In this document: in pieces, positions 7,457 to 15,924 of the stretch
Layout of the letters: every line of letters begins with the position of its first letter
Position numbering within the stretch: the stretch's first letter is position 1
Source: CAZWKX01 sp964614095
GTDB lineage: Bacteria > Actinomycetota > Acidimicrobiia > Spongiisociales > UBA11373
Reading direction: 5' to 3'
DNA length: 64,000 bases
Assembly (NCBI GenBank): GCA_964614095.1
Contig: CAZTJO010000005.1
Location: forward strand, 24,856-88,855
Notes under the pieces: generated by a model
Database searches by the model: none
Told to the model about the DNA's origin: nothing
The model's input: the letters and a program-made list of their open reading frames with translations, nothing else
Made by a program: the position numbers and the translations under genes

Positions 7457-8635
7457 CTAGGTCGCACCCGACGGCCGCCGGACGTCATCGACGGGCGGCG
7501 CCAGCCAGCGAAACACCACCGGCCCAAAGGTCGATGACACCGCCGCCAGCACGATGATGCTTGCCTCCGTCGGACGATCAATGAGTCCCAGCCGCAGCCC
7601 GACCTCGGCGACGGCGATGATCAGGCTGAGCCGCGCCGACAGCAGCGCCCCTGCAGCCGCAACCTCACGCCAGGTGTGCCGCCGCACCAGGAACACCAGC
7701 GCAGGGCCCATCTTGACGAGGATGGCGAGACCAATCAGAGCCAGCATGCTCGTCACCGCGCCCGGCTCCTGGAGAGCTTCAACATCGAAGTGGATTCCGA
7801 CGTTGATGAAAAAGATGGGGATGAGGAATCCGTAGGAGAAACCGCTGAGCTGCTGGCCCAGGACCCCGCGATTGCGGAACACCATGGCAAAGCCGGTGCC
7901 GGCAAGGAAGGCTCCCAGAATCGACTCAATCCCGAATGCGATCGATGCACCCACAAAAACGAGCATCAACGTAAGAGAGCCTCTCGTCCCCAGCTCCTCT
8001 GGATTGTCAGATTCGAAAAGCCGCTCAAACCACTCCGGTCTCCACCACACCAGACGGCGCAGAATGATGAGCGATACCGTGACCACGGCAAAAAACGCCG
8101 GCATGGCAAGGACGTTGATGCCGACCCCGTGCTCCTCAATGAGGACAAACACGGTGACACCGACCAGAGTGAGCAGGTCCGCCAGGAGTGCCGACACCAG
8201 AATCGCCTGCCCCAGCCGCGTGCCGGCGTGACGCGTGGTGCGCAGGGTCGGCACCACCAGTCCCACCGATGTTGTAGCCAGCACGAACATCATGAACAGG
8301 CTGTAGCCGAGGCTCACCGCCACCAGATAAGACAAGCCCATGGTGAGAGCGAACACCGAGAGGCCGACAAGAAGCGACCGCAGCCCGCGCCGGCCAAAGA
8401 TGCGAACGTCTATCTCGAACCCGGCGAGGAACATAAGCAGGAGGAATCCGAGGTCGGCCAGAACCTCTAGGTACTCCGCCGGCTGCACCACATTTGCCAC
8501 CGGTCCGATGACTATGCCGAAGGCGATCTCGAGCACCACGGCGGGTACACGGATCTTCTCCGCAAGCAGCGGTAGCACAAAAGCCGCAGAGATGATTACC
8601 AGGAGAGTGACGGCGGCTTGATCGGTGCTCTCCAC
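7457..8635 (-). CDS. CPA2-family cation/proton antiporter (KefB/NhaS3-like)
   Basis: The 392-aa integral membrane protein has roughly 12 hydrophobic segments and typical CPA2 sequences: VLEIAFGIVIGPVANVV near the N-terminus, LGFLLLMFLAGFEID, and GSLTLMLVFVGASIAFGIESILGAFLAGTGFA with FGFLIPIFFINVG-like helices. It lacks its own cytoplasmic TrkA domain. The GTG start lies about eight bases after the stop of the upstream TrkA-N/USP gene, which probably supplies the gating subunit in trans. The substrate (K+ or Na+ against H+) cannot be read from sequence. The gene is convergent with the CpaE-like gene. Confidence 0.9.
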   Translation of the reverse strand: MESTDQAAVTLLVIISAAFVLPLLAEKIRVPAVVLEIAFGIVIGPVANVVQPAEYLEVLADLGFLLLMFLAGFEIDVRIFGRRGLRSLLVGLSVFALTMGLSYLVAVSLGYSLFMMFVLATTSVGLVVPTLRTTRHAGTRLGQAILVSALLADLLTLVGVTVFVLIEEHGVGINVLAMPAFFAVVTVSLIILRRLVWWRPEWFERLFESDNPEELGTRGSLTLMLVFVGASIAFGIESILGAFLAGTGFAMVFRNRGVLGQQLSGFSYGFLIPIFFINVGIHFDVEALQEPGAVTSMLALIGLAILVKMGPALVFLVRRHTWREVAAAGALLSARLSLIIAVAEVGLRLGLIDRPTEASIIVLAAVSSTFGPVVFRWLAPPVDDVRRPSGAT

Positions 8636-8642
8636 AGGACTC

Positions 8643-10085
8643 CTAGCGTCGGTGGGGAACCAGGATCACCGACGTCTTCAGACGCCGGACGAGGTGACCC
8701 ACAATGCCGGGAGCCAGCACGGTCGTCCGCCGCCGCGGACAGCCAAGCACGACGATCGTTCCCGGCCGAGCCCACTCCTCGATGACCCGAACCTCGTTGC
8801 CCTGCTCGATGACCCGGCGCACATCGACATCATGCACCGCGGCATCCTCCTGCAGCCGCGCCGCGGCGCGCGTTGCCTCCGCCCGTGCATCCTCACCGGC
8901 GATGAACAGCGGCGGAATAACGCCGATGCCGACAAGCGGCGACGACTCGTAGGCACCAACGTCGATGGCGACTTCGGCCGCCGCCCATCCTGCAGGGCTG
9001 TCGCGCGCCGGCACCACCACACGCCGATAAGGATGGCTGCCACGCGATACCAGCACCGGAATCTGCTGCTTCGCCGCAGCCCGCAGCAATCGCGCCACCT
9101 TCCATCGCCAGGCCGGGCGTCCTCCCACCGGCGGCGGAACCACAATGACGCCGGCTTCGTCACGCACGAGCCCGGACAGCAGGGCCCGACATGGCGACCC
9201 GGCCACAGTCATCAAGCGCAACGGAAGCTCGCCGACCATGTCTCTCACCCGCTCCACCAACACTTCGATCCACCGACGCTCCGCAGCATCGCTGATCTCA
9301 CCCAGGTCTCGGTGCACCGCCAGCAGCCCATGAGCCGCGCTGTTTGCCGCCACATGGATCGCCTCATCGACAGGTCCGCTGAGGTCTTCTTCCGTCCCGA
9401 AACCCACGGCCACCCAACTGCCATATTCCGTCGGGAAACGCTCGACACCCGACATGAACGTGGCCACTACCTCGCCTCGTCCGGCACCATCTCCAACCAC
9501 GGTGACGACATCGTCTGCGGCGAGCACGGAGTCGCCGTGCGGAATGATGAGCTGCCCCTTGCGCAAGATCGCCACCGCCAGCCAGCCCTGCATATCAATC
9601 TGACGCAGCGGCATGCCGCACACCGGCGACCGAGAAACCACCCGCAGATCCATACCCTCGGCACGGCCCCCTGCGAAGCCGGCGGAGAACAGACGGCGGG
9701 GCTCCAGCACGGAAACGATGCGCCGCGCCGCCAGTTGATCGGGCGATACTGCGGGCACATCCAAAGCCTGGTACTCCTCGAGCTTCTCGGGCCGGGCTGC
9801 TCTGGCCACACAAGAAACGCCCCTGGCCAGAGCGATCCGGCACACCGCCAGGTTCACCTCATCGTCATCGGCGGCGGCGACAACGGCGGTGGCTCCAGCG
9901 AGTCCGGCACCGTCCAGCACCTTTTCGTCGGAACCGGATCCGAGAACGGACTCGACGGGTCGTACCTGCGCCGTCTCCTCAAGGGAGACCGGATCGGAGT
10001 CGACGACGGTCGCCTCCCAGCGCTCGCCGAGGCGCCCGAGAAGCTCCCGGGAAGCAATGCCGGCACCGACCACGATGACTCGCAT
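8643..10085 (-). CDS. TrkA-N/TrkA-C regulator fused to universal-stress domains
   Basis: The 480-aa cytosolic protein begins with a Rossmann TrkA-N (RCK) domain: MRVIVVGAGIASRELL, then the acidic strand end VVDSDP, and AAADDDEVN near 95. A TrkA-C domain spans about 140-215 (MDLRVVSRSPVCGMPLRQID... GDSVLAADDVVTVVGDG). The C-terminal half contains two universal-stress-like segments (VAVGFGTEEDLSGPVDEAIHVA... and VVVPARDSPAGWAAAEVAI... TIVVLGCPRRRTT). ATG 10085 has GGAGG six bases upstream. With the downstream antiporter it forms a two-gene operon in which this protein probably gates transport in response to nucleotide or redox ligands. Confidence 0.85.
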   Translation of the reverse strand: MRVIVVGAGIASRELLGRLGERWEATVVDSDPVSLEETAQVRPVESVLGSGSDEKVLDGAGLAGATAVVAAADDDEVNLAVCRIALARGVSCVARAARPEKLEEYQALDVPAVSPDQLAARRIVSVLEPRRLFSAGFAGGRAEGMDLRVVSRSPVCGMPLRQIDMQGWLAVAILRKGQLIIPHGDSVLAADDVVTVVGDGAGRGEVVATFMSGVERFPTEYGSWVAVGFGTEEDLSGPVDEAIHVAANSAAHGLLAVHRDLGEISDAAERRWIEVLVERVRDMVGELPLRLMTVAGSPCRALLSGLVRDEAGVIVVPPPVGGRPAWRWKVARLLRAAAKQQIPVLVSRGSHPYRRVVVPARDSPAGWAAAEVAIDVGAYESSPLVGIGVIPPLFIAGEDARAEATRAAARLQEDAAVHDVDVRRVIEQGNEVRVIEEWARPGTIVVLGCPRRRTTVLAPGIVGHLVRRLKTSVILVPHRR

Positions 10086-10452
10086 ACAGCTCCTCCAGCA
10101 CGGCCATTATGGCGTTCGTCGCCGTCCCCGTCGCCTTCGCCATTCCGGTGTCGGCGCGTCTGAGCCACTGCGCCGCCTGCCGTGTGTTGCACTAGCAGAA
10201 CCTTCTCGCCGCTGCATCAGGCCCGGCTCGTCCCGCCACCGCGGCCAAGCGGCGTTCTCCCCCAACCATGGGAAACCCAAGCGCCTTTGTTGGGCTGCAC
10301 TCCACGCCGAGACCTCGCCGCCGGGGCCGCTTGGTGCCGAACCCACTGCTCGCCCGCCAACGGAGCCCACGGCGTGCAGACAACACGGACCCGCCTCGGC
10401 CACGCCGATCACAACAGGAACTTGCGCTGCGCCGGCCGCCGACCTCCGGTTC
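10086..10452. other. Intergenic region without recognisable gene
   Basis: This is about 367 bases between the trkA-like gene and an unknown membrane-protein gene, both on the minus strand. Open frames here are Arg/Pro-rich and lack ribosome-binding sites or protein-like patterns. I see no tRNA-like fold. It presumably holds the promoter of the trkA-antiporter operon. Confidence 0.5.
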
Positions 10453-11067
10453 TCACGGCGCCGGCCGCCTCATCCCCACCACAAATACCCAGCCGGCCAC
10501 CAGAGTGGCCCCCAAGTTGTATGGCAAAATAAGGGACCGAAGCCGCCGGCCGTCGACAACCCATCCCCCCGATACGGTGAACCCCGCCACATCGAGGTAA
10601 CGCCAGACGGCCCATACGCACATCGCTCCGAGCAATGCCGCGGCGACGCCGACACCTCTAGGCCCCCACCAGCGGCGCCAGCCAAGTATCAAAGCGGCCG
10701 CCGCCCCGGCTATGTCGAGAGATGAAAGCAGCTGCAGGTACTGGAGCGAGGCGTCGTAGCGCAGCGCAACCGACGTGGCCAACGCCACCAAGCCCGTGGA
10801 GCCGGCCACCGCCACCACCAGAACGGCCCCGCCGGCCATCGATCTCGCCCCACCACCCAGCTCAGTTCCGGAGAACCAGGGCTCGTCGGAAAGAGGCGCC
10901 AGGTGGAACGAAAGTGCAATGGCAAAAGCAGCAAGCAGACTCAAATCGATGGTGAAGGTGAGCAGAGGAGCCTCAGGTGCAGGTGCCAGAAGCAGAGGCA
11001 CCGCGGCGGAGCAACCCGCAGTCGCCCAGAGCGCCGAACGCGCCAAGGTCTTCTCTGCCGAATTCAC
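10453..11067 (-). CDS. Hypothetical polytopic membrane protein
   Basis: The 204-aa protein has about five or six hydrophobic helices and short loops (for example TFTIDLSLLAAFAIALSFHL, AVLVVAVAGSTGLVALATSVAL, VGVAAALLGAMCVWAVWRYL and the C-terminal LGATLVAGWVFVVGMRRPAP). The start is GTG 11067. I do not recognise the family and see no catalytic motif. It is followed by the methyltransferase gene on the same strand (upstream, 16 bases), so the two may share a transcript. Confidence 0.65.
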   Translation of the reverse strand: MNSAEKTLARSALWATAGCSAAVPLLLAPAPEAPLLTFTIDLSLLAAFAIALSFHLAPLSDEPWFSGTELGGGARSMAGGAVLVVAVAGSTGLVALATSVALRYDASLQYLQLLSSLDIAGAAAALILGWRRWWGPRGVGVAAALLGAMCVWAVWRYLDVAGFTVSGGWVVDGRRLRSLILPYNLGATLVAGWVFVVGMRRPAP

Positions 11068-11082
11068 GATTGGAGCGTAACG

Positions 11083-11955
11083 TCAGCCGGAACCGGCGCC
11101 ACGGGCTGACGCCACACGCGCCTCGGCGATCTCGAGGTAGGCCGGCTCTACGTCGTAGCCGACATAGCGCCGGCCACTCTCCACAGCAGCCACCGCGGTC
11201 GATCCGGAGCCGACAAATGGATCGAGCACAAGATCGCCCGCAAACGTGTACAGCTCGATGAGACGGCGGGGGAGCTCCACCGGGAACGGGGCGGGATGAC
11301 CGATCCGTCGCGCCGACGCCGGGGGAATGCTCCATACCGACACCGTCGATTCGAGGAACCCCTCACGCGAAATGGTGTCCTCGCCCATGCGGGCTCTTCG
11401 GAAGGATCCCTTGCTGGCCACCACCACGTATTCGTGCACGTCGCGCAACGTGGGGTTTTTGGCCGATCGCCAAGATCCCCAGGCGCATGAACCGCCGGCA
11501 CCCCGGGCCTTCTGCCACACGATCTCCCCGCGCAGGAAGAACCCCTCGTCCTCCAGCAGCGCTGCAACCCGGTGGTTGAGCGCCAAGTACGGCCGCCTCC
11601 CCAGGTTTGCCACATTCACTGCGATGCGGCCCCCTGGCTCGAGAACCCGATGGGTCTCGGCGAACACACGGCGCAGGAGGTCCAAATACTCGCCGAGAGT
11701 CAAATCGGCGTCGTACTCCTTGCCCACGTTGTAGGGCGGCGAGGTGACCATCAGCGCCACACAATCGTCGGGGATCTCCTCCATGGTCTCCGACGACTTG
11801 CAGAAGAACCTATCGATCACGCTGTCGGGTGGCGTGGCCGGCGCTCCTGCCTCGGTGATGCTCGACACCGCCGACACCATGCGACGCCGATAGAACGCCG
11901 ACGAATCGTGGTTCTCTCGTTTCCCGGCACCAAAAGACGCCGTCTCTGTGGCCAC
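11083..11955 (-). CDS. Orphan beta-class DNA methyltransferase (N4-C or N6-A)
   Basis: The 290-aa enzyme transfers methyl from SAM to an exocyclic amino group of a base in DNA. The catalytic motif IV, TSPPYNVGKEY, comes before the SAM-binding motif I region, LDPFVGSGSTAVAA; this motif order is the beta class. SPPY more often marks N4-cytosine enzymes, but N6-adenine enzymes with this form exist. GTG 11955 was chosen because GGAGGT (11965-11970) lies ten bases upstream and it begins just before the conserved region; the frame upstream overlaps the YdcF gene. No restriction endonuclease is nearby, so this looks like an orphan, possibly regulatory, methyltransferase. Confidence 0.88.
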   Translation of the reverse strand: MATETASFGAGKRENHDSSAFYRRRMVSAVSSITEAGAPATPPDSVIDRFFCKSSETMEEIPDDCVALMVTSPPYNVGKEYDADLTLGEYLDLLRRVFAETHRVLEPGGRIAVNVANLGRRPYLALNHRVAALLEDEGFFLRGEIVWQKARGAGGSCAWGSWRSAKNPTLRDVHEYVVVASKGSFRRARMGEDTISREGFLESTVSVWSIPPASARRIGHPAPFPVELPRRLIELYTFAGDLVLDPFVGSGSTAVAAVESGRRYVGYDVEPAYLEIAEARVASARGAGSG

Positions 11956-12022
11956 TATGGGTGTACCTCCGGCCGACCACCGTAGCCGACTTATCCACAG
12001 GACACGCGGATATTCGCGCCAC

Positions 12023-12586
12023 TCAGCCGGCCCCCTTGCTCCCCTCGCCGGCCTCAGCGGCAATCCGGCGGAACCGTCCGCAAACGAGCTGCAATCCCAC
12101 CTTGGCCCAGGAGCCCACCTCGCGGAGCCAAGCCAGCACCCAGCGCCGCCGGGTGCCCTCCCCTCGCCCCCGCACCGGGTCGGCGGATGCCGTCACCCCG
12201 ACCCGCCGAAACAGAAAGACGGCCCTCGGCACGTGGAATCGATCGCTGACCACACAAACCGACGCCCAGGCGTGGCGCTGGGCCAGAGCCCTCACGGCCA
12301 CCGCCTGCTCCAGCGTGTTGTGCGAACGGTCTTCCTCGATGATCTGGTGCCGTGGAATTCCCGATTCCACGGCCAGGGCAGCCATGACCGATGCTTCACA
12401 TAGCCCGGAGCGCCCCACGCCACCCGCCAAGACAAGCCATCGGCTGCCGCGCTGCCGGAACACACAGATGCCATGCTCCATTCGCCTCCGCACCGCAGGG
12501 CTAGGAGTTCCAGAGGCAAAAATCTCGGCTCCGAGCACCACAATGGCGTCGCAGAACTCCACGGAGCTATCACCCGGCGGGGCCAT
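12023..12586 (-). CDS. YdcF/SanA-family protein (DUF218)
   Basis: The 187-aa protein shows the DUF218 pattern: AIVVLGAEI at the N-terminus, TPSPAVRRRMEHGI, WLVLAGGVG, then EASVMAALAVESGIPRHQIIEEDRSHNTLEQA and VVSDRFHVPRA. E. coli relatives (ElyC, SanA) are envelope-linked; this copy has no signal or membrane helix in the N-terminus. ATG 12586 is used without a clear ribosome-binding site. It lies downstream of the zinc-ribbon gene and upstream of the methyltransferase on the same strand. The biochemical function of the family is unsettled. Confidence 0.8.
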   Translation of the reverse strand: MAPPGDSSVEFCDAIVVLGAEIFASGTPSPAVRRRMEHGICVFRQRGSRWLVLAGGVGRSGLCEASVMAALAVESGIPRHQIIEEDRSHNTLEQAVAVRALAQRHAWASVCVVSDRFHVPRAVFLFRRVGVTASADPVRGRGEGTRRRWVLAWLREVGSWAKVGLQLVCGRFRRIAAEAGEGSKGAG

Positions 12587-12647
12587 GGTTCGTTGAGCAT
12601 ACGCGTCTCACCGCCATGGCGAGATCAGCCGTATCGAATCGATCTGA

Positions 12648-12821
12648 TCAGCCGGCGACTGCCCCCTCGGGCACGTCCTGCCCGGCTATGGGTGTATCCA
12701 CCCGGGCATCCTGGACGATGGCAATGATCTCTTCCCAGTCCCGAGTCAGCGCGCATTTGCCGCAGTAGAACTCGTTACCACGGGAAACCACCGCTGCAGC
12801 GCCACAACGGACACACACCAT
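12648..12821 (-). CDS. 57-aa zinc-ribbon protein downstream of the EtfD-like gene
   Basis: This short gene encodes 57 aa beginning MVCVRCGAAAVV, with two CxxC pairs (Cys3/Cys6 and Cys20/Cys23) arranged as a single treble-clef-like zinc ribbon. A moderately acidic tail rich in small residues (DWEEIIAIVQDARVDTP...) follows. ATG 12821 is preceded by AGGAG at 12829-12833 with seven-base spacing. It starts 28 bases after the stop of the EtfD-like gene on the same strand, so co-transcription is likely. The function is unknown; it may be a redox or metal accessory or a nucleic-acid-binding zinc knuckle. Confidence 0.7.
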   Translation of the reverse strand: MVCVRCGAAAVVSRGNEFYCGKCALTRDWEEIIAIVQDARVDTPIAGQDVPEGAVAG

Positions 12822-12849
12822 CGGATCGCTCCTGTTGTCGACAAAGGGT

Positions 12850-15006
12850 TCATCGGCTCCGGGAGGAGCCTCCTTGACCCTCTGTCATTCGCTCCGCCAG
12901 CACGACGGCGATGTCCTTGACCGCCACTTCCGCTCCCAGGTCTTTGACCCCGTCGTCGAGCATGATGTAGCAGAACGGGCAAGCAGTGGCTATCTCGGCG
13001 GCGCCGGTGGCGATCGCCTCTTCGGCACGTTCGGCGTTGATCCGCTTGCCGGTGTTCTCTTCCATCCACATACGAGCCCCACCTGCTCCACAGCAGAAAC
13101 CGTCCTTGCCCCAGCGTGGCATCTCAATCAACTCCCCGGCCTCCTCAAGTACTCGACGAGGAGCTGCGAGCACACCGTTGTGCCGGGCCAAGTAGCAGGG
13201 ATCGTGGAAGGTGACGCTACGCCCCTTGCGTTCGACCTCGATGCGGCCATCATCAAGCAGCCTCAGCAGCAGCTCGCTGTGGTGCATCACCTCGTAGTCG
13301 CCACCGAATTGCGGGTATTCGTTGGCCAGCGTGTTGAAGCAGTGCGGACATTGGGTCACGATCTTGCCCACCCCGAGATCGTTCAGCGTGCGGATGTTGG
13401 CCAAGGCGAGCTGCTGAAAGACATACTCGTTGCCGGCCCGGCGCGCCGGATCACCGGTGCACAGTTCCGCCGTACCGAGTATGGCGAAGTCGACACCCGC
13501 TTGATGAAGAAGTCTCGCTGTGGCCACGGTCACCTTGCGGTTCCTGTCATCAAAGGAGCCGGCACAGCCCACCCAGTACAGGTACTCGGCGGTGACACCC
13601 GGCTCACCCAGCACCTTCACCTCAAAATCGAGCTGCCGGGTCCACGCCGCCCTCTCCTTCTGGCTCATCCCGTAGGGATTGGAGGAGTTCTCCATGTTGA
13701 TGAAGGTGGTGCCGAGCTCACCCGGGAAATCGGTCTCCATGAGGGTGAGGTGGCGGCGCATGTCCAGGATTTTGTCGAGTATCTCGATGTCCACCGGGCA
13801 TATCTCGTCACAAGCCCGGCAGGTCGTGCACCACCACAGCTCATCCGGCGTCACCCGCTCGAACACCGAGTCCGACGTGACAACGATGGCGCGATCCACA
13901 CCCACCGGAGGTGATATCACGGGCGTCGCCGAGGCTGCGGCCACCTCACCCAGCTTCAGCACAATCTCGCGCGGATCCAGCGGCTTGCCGGTCTGATTCG
14001 CCGGACAGACCGAGGTGCAGCGTCCGCACACCGTACACGCATCGGTGTCGAGAAGCTGCTTCCAGGTGAAGTCGCCGACGCGCCCCGCCCCAACACTCTC
14101 GATATCGGTCGCCTCAAGCAGGTTGGGCATCTCCCTCATCGCCCCAAGCGGGCGCGAGCGCGGCGCCAGCGTCATGTTTGCCGGCGATATCAGCATGTGC
14201 CGCAGCTTGGTGGTCGGAAGCATGACCAGAAAGACCGCCACGGAAAATGCATGGGCCACCCACAGGATCTGGTGAGCCCGGGAGGCCCACGAATCGGCAA
14301 AAAGCCCACTGAGCCAATAGCCGGCAAACGACCACACCTCATAATCGGGACGGCCGTCGACGCCGATGCGAGCCGCCTCGGTGAACAGCCCGGTGAATCC
14401 GACCAGCCCGAGCACAAGAAGTATCCAGGCATCCTCCGGCCGGGTCTTGGTACGGAGCCGATCGGGGGGAAACACGTAGCGCCTCAGTGCCGCCAGCATC
14501 AAGCCGGCGAGGAAGACCACCGTCGCACCATCGAGCACCGCCGAATAGCCCTGGTACACCCGACCCTCCAGGAACTTGAGGCTGCCCGGGAGCAGGTGGT
14601 CCAGCTCCAGCGTCACCGTGCCGAGGAATAGCACGGCAAACCCGAAGAAGATCATCGAGTGGATGAGACCGGCGATGCGGTCCTCGAGCACACTCTTCAT
14701 CGAGACGCCACGCAGGAGCCCGGCGATTCTCTTCCGCCACAGCCCACCCCGTTCCTCAGGCGCGCCGCGCTGCCAGTTCCTCACCCGCACTGCAAAGAGA
14801 TAGGCGACGAGGCCGAGGACGGCGGCGGTGCCTATGTAGAAGAGAGCCACCACCGCCGCCGGCACATTCCCAAAGACAGGACGTCCCACCTGCGGGTCCG
14901 CCTCCTCCGGCAGCGTCCCCAGCCACCAGAGCACCAGCGTCGCCCCAGGCAGAAACACAACCAGACCAAACAGAATCCCGGTCACCGAGAAACGACGACG
15001 TAACAA
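12850..15006 (-). CDS. EtfD-like membrane Fe-S oxidoreductase (HdrD/E type)
   Basis: The 718-aa protein is a fusion of an N-terminal NarI/HdrE-like membrane domain (about five or six helices, residues 1-270) with a 2x[4Fe-4S] ferredoxin region and HdrD-like CCG domains. Visible cluster ligands are CTVCGRCTSVCP (about 325-336) and CTTCRACDEICP. The CCG-type motifs are VGCAGS...QCPHCFNTLANEY and FHDPCYLARHN...GFCCGAGGARMW...CPFCYIML. This matches actinobacterial EtfD, which passes electrons from electron-transfer flavoprotein (fed by acyl-CoA dehydrogenases) to menaquinone. The acyl-CoA dehydrogenase at 23.7-25.5 kb is a plausible upstream donor. EtfA/EtfB are not in the window. Confidence 0.85.
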   Translation of the reverse strand: MLRRRFSVTGILFGLVVFLPGATLVLWWLGTLPEEADPQVGRPVFGNVPAAVVALFYIGTAAVLGLVAYLFAVRVRNWQRGAPEERGGLWRKRIAGLLRGVSMKSVLEDRIAGLIHSMIFFGFAVLFLGTVTLELDHLLPGSLKFLEGRVYQGYSAVLDGATVVFLAGLMLAALRRYVFPPDRLRTKTRPEDAWILLVLGLVGFTGLFTEAARIGVDGRPDYEVWSFAGYWLSGLFADSWASRAHQILWVAHAFSVAVFLVMLPTTKLRHMLISPANMTLAPRSRPLGAMREMPNLLEATDIESVGAGRVGDFTWKQLLDTDACTVCGRCTSVCPANQTGKPLDPREIVLKLGEVAAASATPVISPPVGVDRAIVVTSDSVFERVTPDELWWCTTCRACDEICPVDIEILDKILDMRRHLTLMETDFPGELGTTFINMENSSNPYGMSQKERAAWTRQLDFEVKVLGEPGVTAEYLYWVGCAGSFDDRNRKVTVATARLLHQAGVDFAILGTAELCTGDPARRAGNEYVFQQLALANIRTLNDLGVGKIVTQCPHCFNTLANEYPQFGGDYEVMHHSELLLRLLDDGRIEVERKGRSVTFHDPCYLARHNGVLAAPRRVLEEAGELIEMPRWGKDGFCCGAGGARMWMEENTGKRINAERAEEAIATGAAEIATACPFCYIMLDDGVKDLGAEVAVKDIAVVLAERMTEGQGGSSRSR

Positions 15007-15102
15007 GCTCTGCCTCCAACCCGACTGACGTCGAGTCTACGAGCGGGCCCGCCAGGCGGCCGCTACTCCGCAGACCGGTGCCGCCCCCACCAAGCCCGGA
15101 CG

Positions 15103-15132
15103 CGTAGGGCGCCGCGACTGCGGCGCCCTACG
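15103..15132 (-). terminator. Perfect 13-bp hairpin after pspA
   Basis: CGTAGGGCGCCGC (15103-15115), loop GACT, then GCGGCGCCCTACG (15120-15132). It lies 18 bases past the pspA stop and before the EtfD-like gene. The stem is strong but there is no U-tract, so it is a probable terminator or processing hairpin. Confidence 0.6.
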
Positions 15133-15149
15133 TCTGGAGTATCAGATGG

Positions 15150-15866
15150 CTAGATGCCGAGCTCGGCCTTCAGCTCCTCGAGCTTGGCGTCGGCCTGAGC
15201 CAGGGAGACGGCCTCACGCAGATCCATCTCAGCACCTTCCGGCGTCGCCTCGCGCAATTCGGCCTTGGCCATGGCCTCTGCCTTACGCTGCTCGATCTTG
15301 TCCTCGACCCTCTCGAGGCTCACGGCGTCGTCGTCGAAGGTCGCCGACAGCGACTCCATGGCCTTGTTGACCGACTCCTGCATCTTGGCCTGCTGCAAAG
15401 AACCGACCAGCTCCATTCTTCTGGCCGCCAACTCCTGGAGCCTCATGGCGTTCTGCTGGACCGCCTTCTTGGCGTCCTCGGCCTGCTCCACAGCGGTCTC
15501 GTACTGGCCCTTGAGGGAGCTCAGGTTGTTCTCGGAAGCCTGCAGCCTCATGGCCACACTCTGAGCCGTCCGCGTCCATTTCTCGCCGGCTGCCGCATCT
15601 CCGCCGGTGGTGGCTTCCTGCGCCTTCAGCAGCGCCTGTTTCGCCAGCTCGCGAGCCTCGCCGGCATCATCGGCGGATCGCTCGATCTTGCTTTCGAGCT
15701 GGGTTCGGTGGGCTACCACCTTGGCCGCCTGGTTCCGCAGCTCCTGGTCGCGCTTGCGCGCCTCCTGGATGGCCTGTTCGATCTCAATCTCGGGATCCAT
15801 CATGTCCTCTGCCTTGCGACGGAAGAGGGTCTTGATGTAGCCCCAGAGACGCTTCAAGAAACCCAT
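15150..15866 (-). CDS. pspA: PspA/IM30-family phage shock protein A
   Basis: The 238-aa protein is almost entirely coiled coil (residues 25-230) with an amphipathic N-terminal helix (MGFLKRLWGYIKTLFRRKAED), the PspA/Vipp1 architecture. PspA proteins polymerise on the inner face of the cytoplasmic membrane and preserve it under envelope stress. The family signature region DPEIEIEQAIQEARKRDQELRNQAAKV is intact. No PspF/PspB/PspC-type partners are adjacent. The upstream gene on the same strand encodes a TPM-like membrane protein, a neighbour known for PspA in several phyla, suggesting a two-gene stress module. Confidence 0.9.
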   Translation of the reverse strand: MGFLKRLWGYIKTLFRRKAEDMMDPEIEIEQAIQEARKRDQELRNQAAKVVAHRTQLESKIERSADDAGEARELAKQALLKAQEATTGGDAAAGEKWTRTAQSVAMRLQASENNLSSLKGQYETAVEQAEDAKKAVQQNAMRLQELAARRMELVGSLQQAKMQESVNKAMESLSATFDDDAVSLERVEDKIEQRKAEAMAKAELREATPEGAEMDLREAVSLAQADAKLEELKAELGI

Positions 15867-15924
15867 GTCGGTCCTTCTCCTCGGGATCGATGCATCATAG
15901 GGGGAAGCGCCGCGCCAACGCCGA

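Noticed and set aside
8625..10163. A 512-codon plus-strand open frame over the trkA-like gene
   Set aside because: Fully antisense to a protein with clear TrkA and USP motifs; its own translation is low-complexity His/Arg/Pro-rich.
10107..10412. Open frames in the gap upstream of the trkA-like gene
   Set aside because: Arg/Gly/Pro-rich composition typical of high-GC antisense frames, no ribosome-binding site and no recognisable motif.
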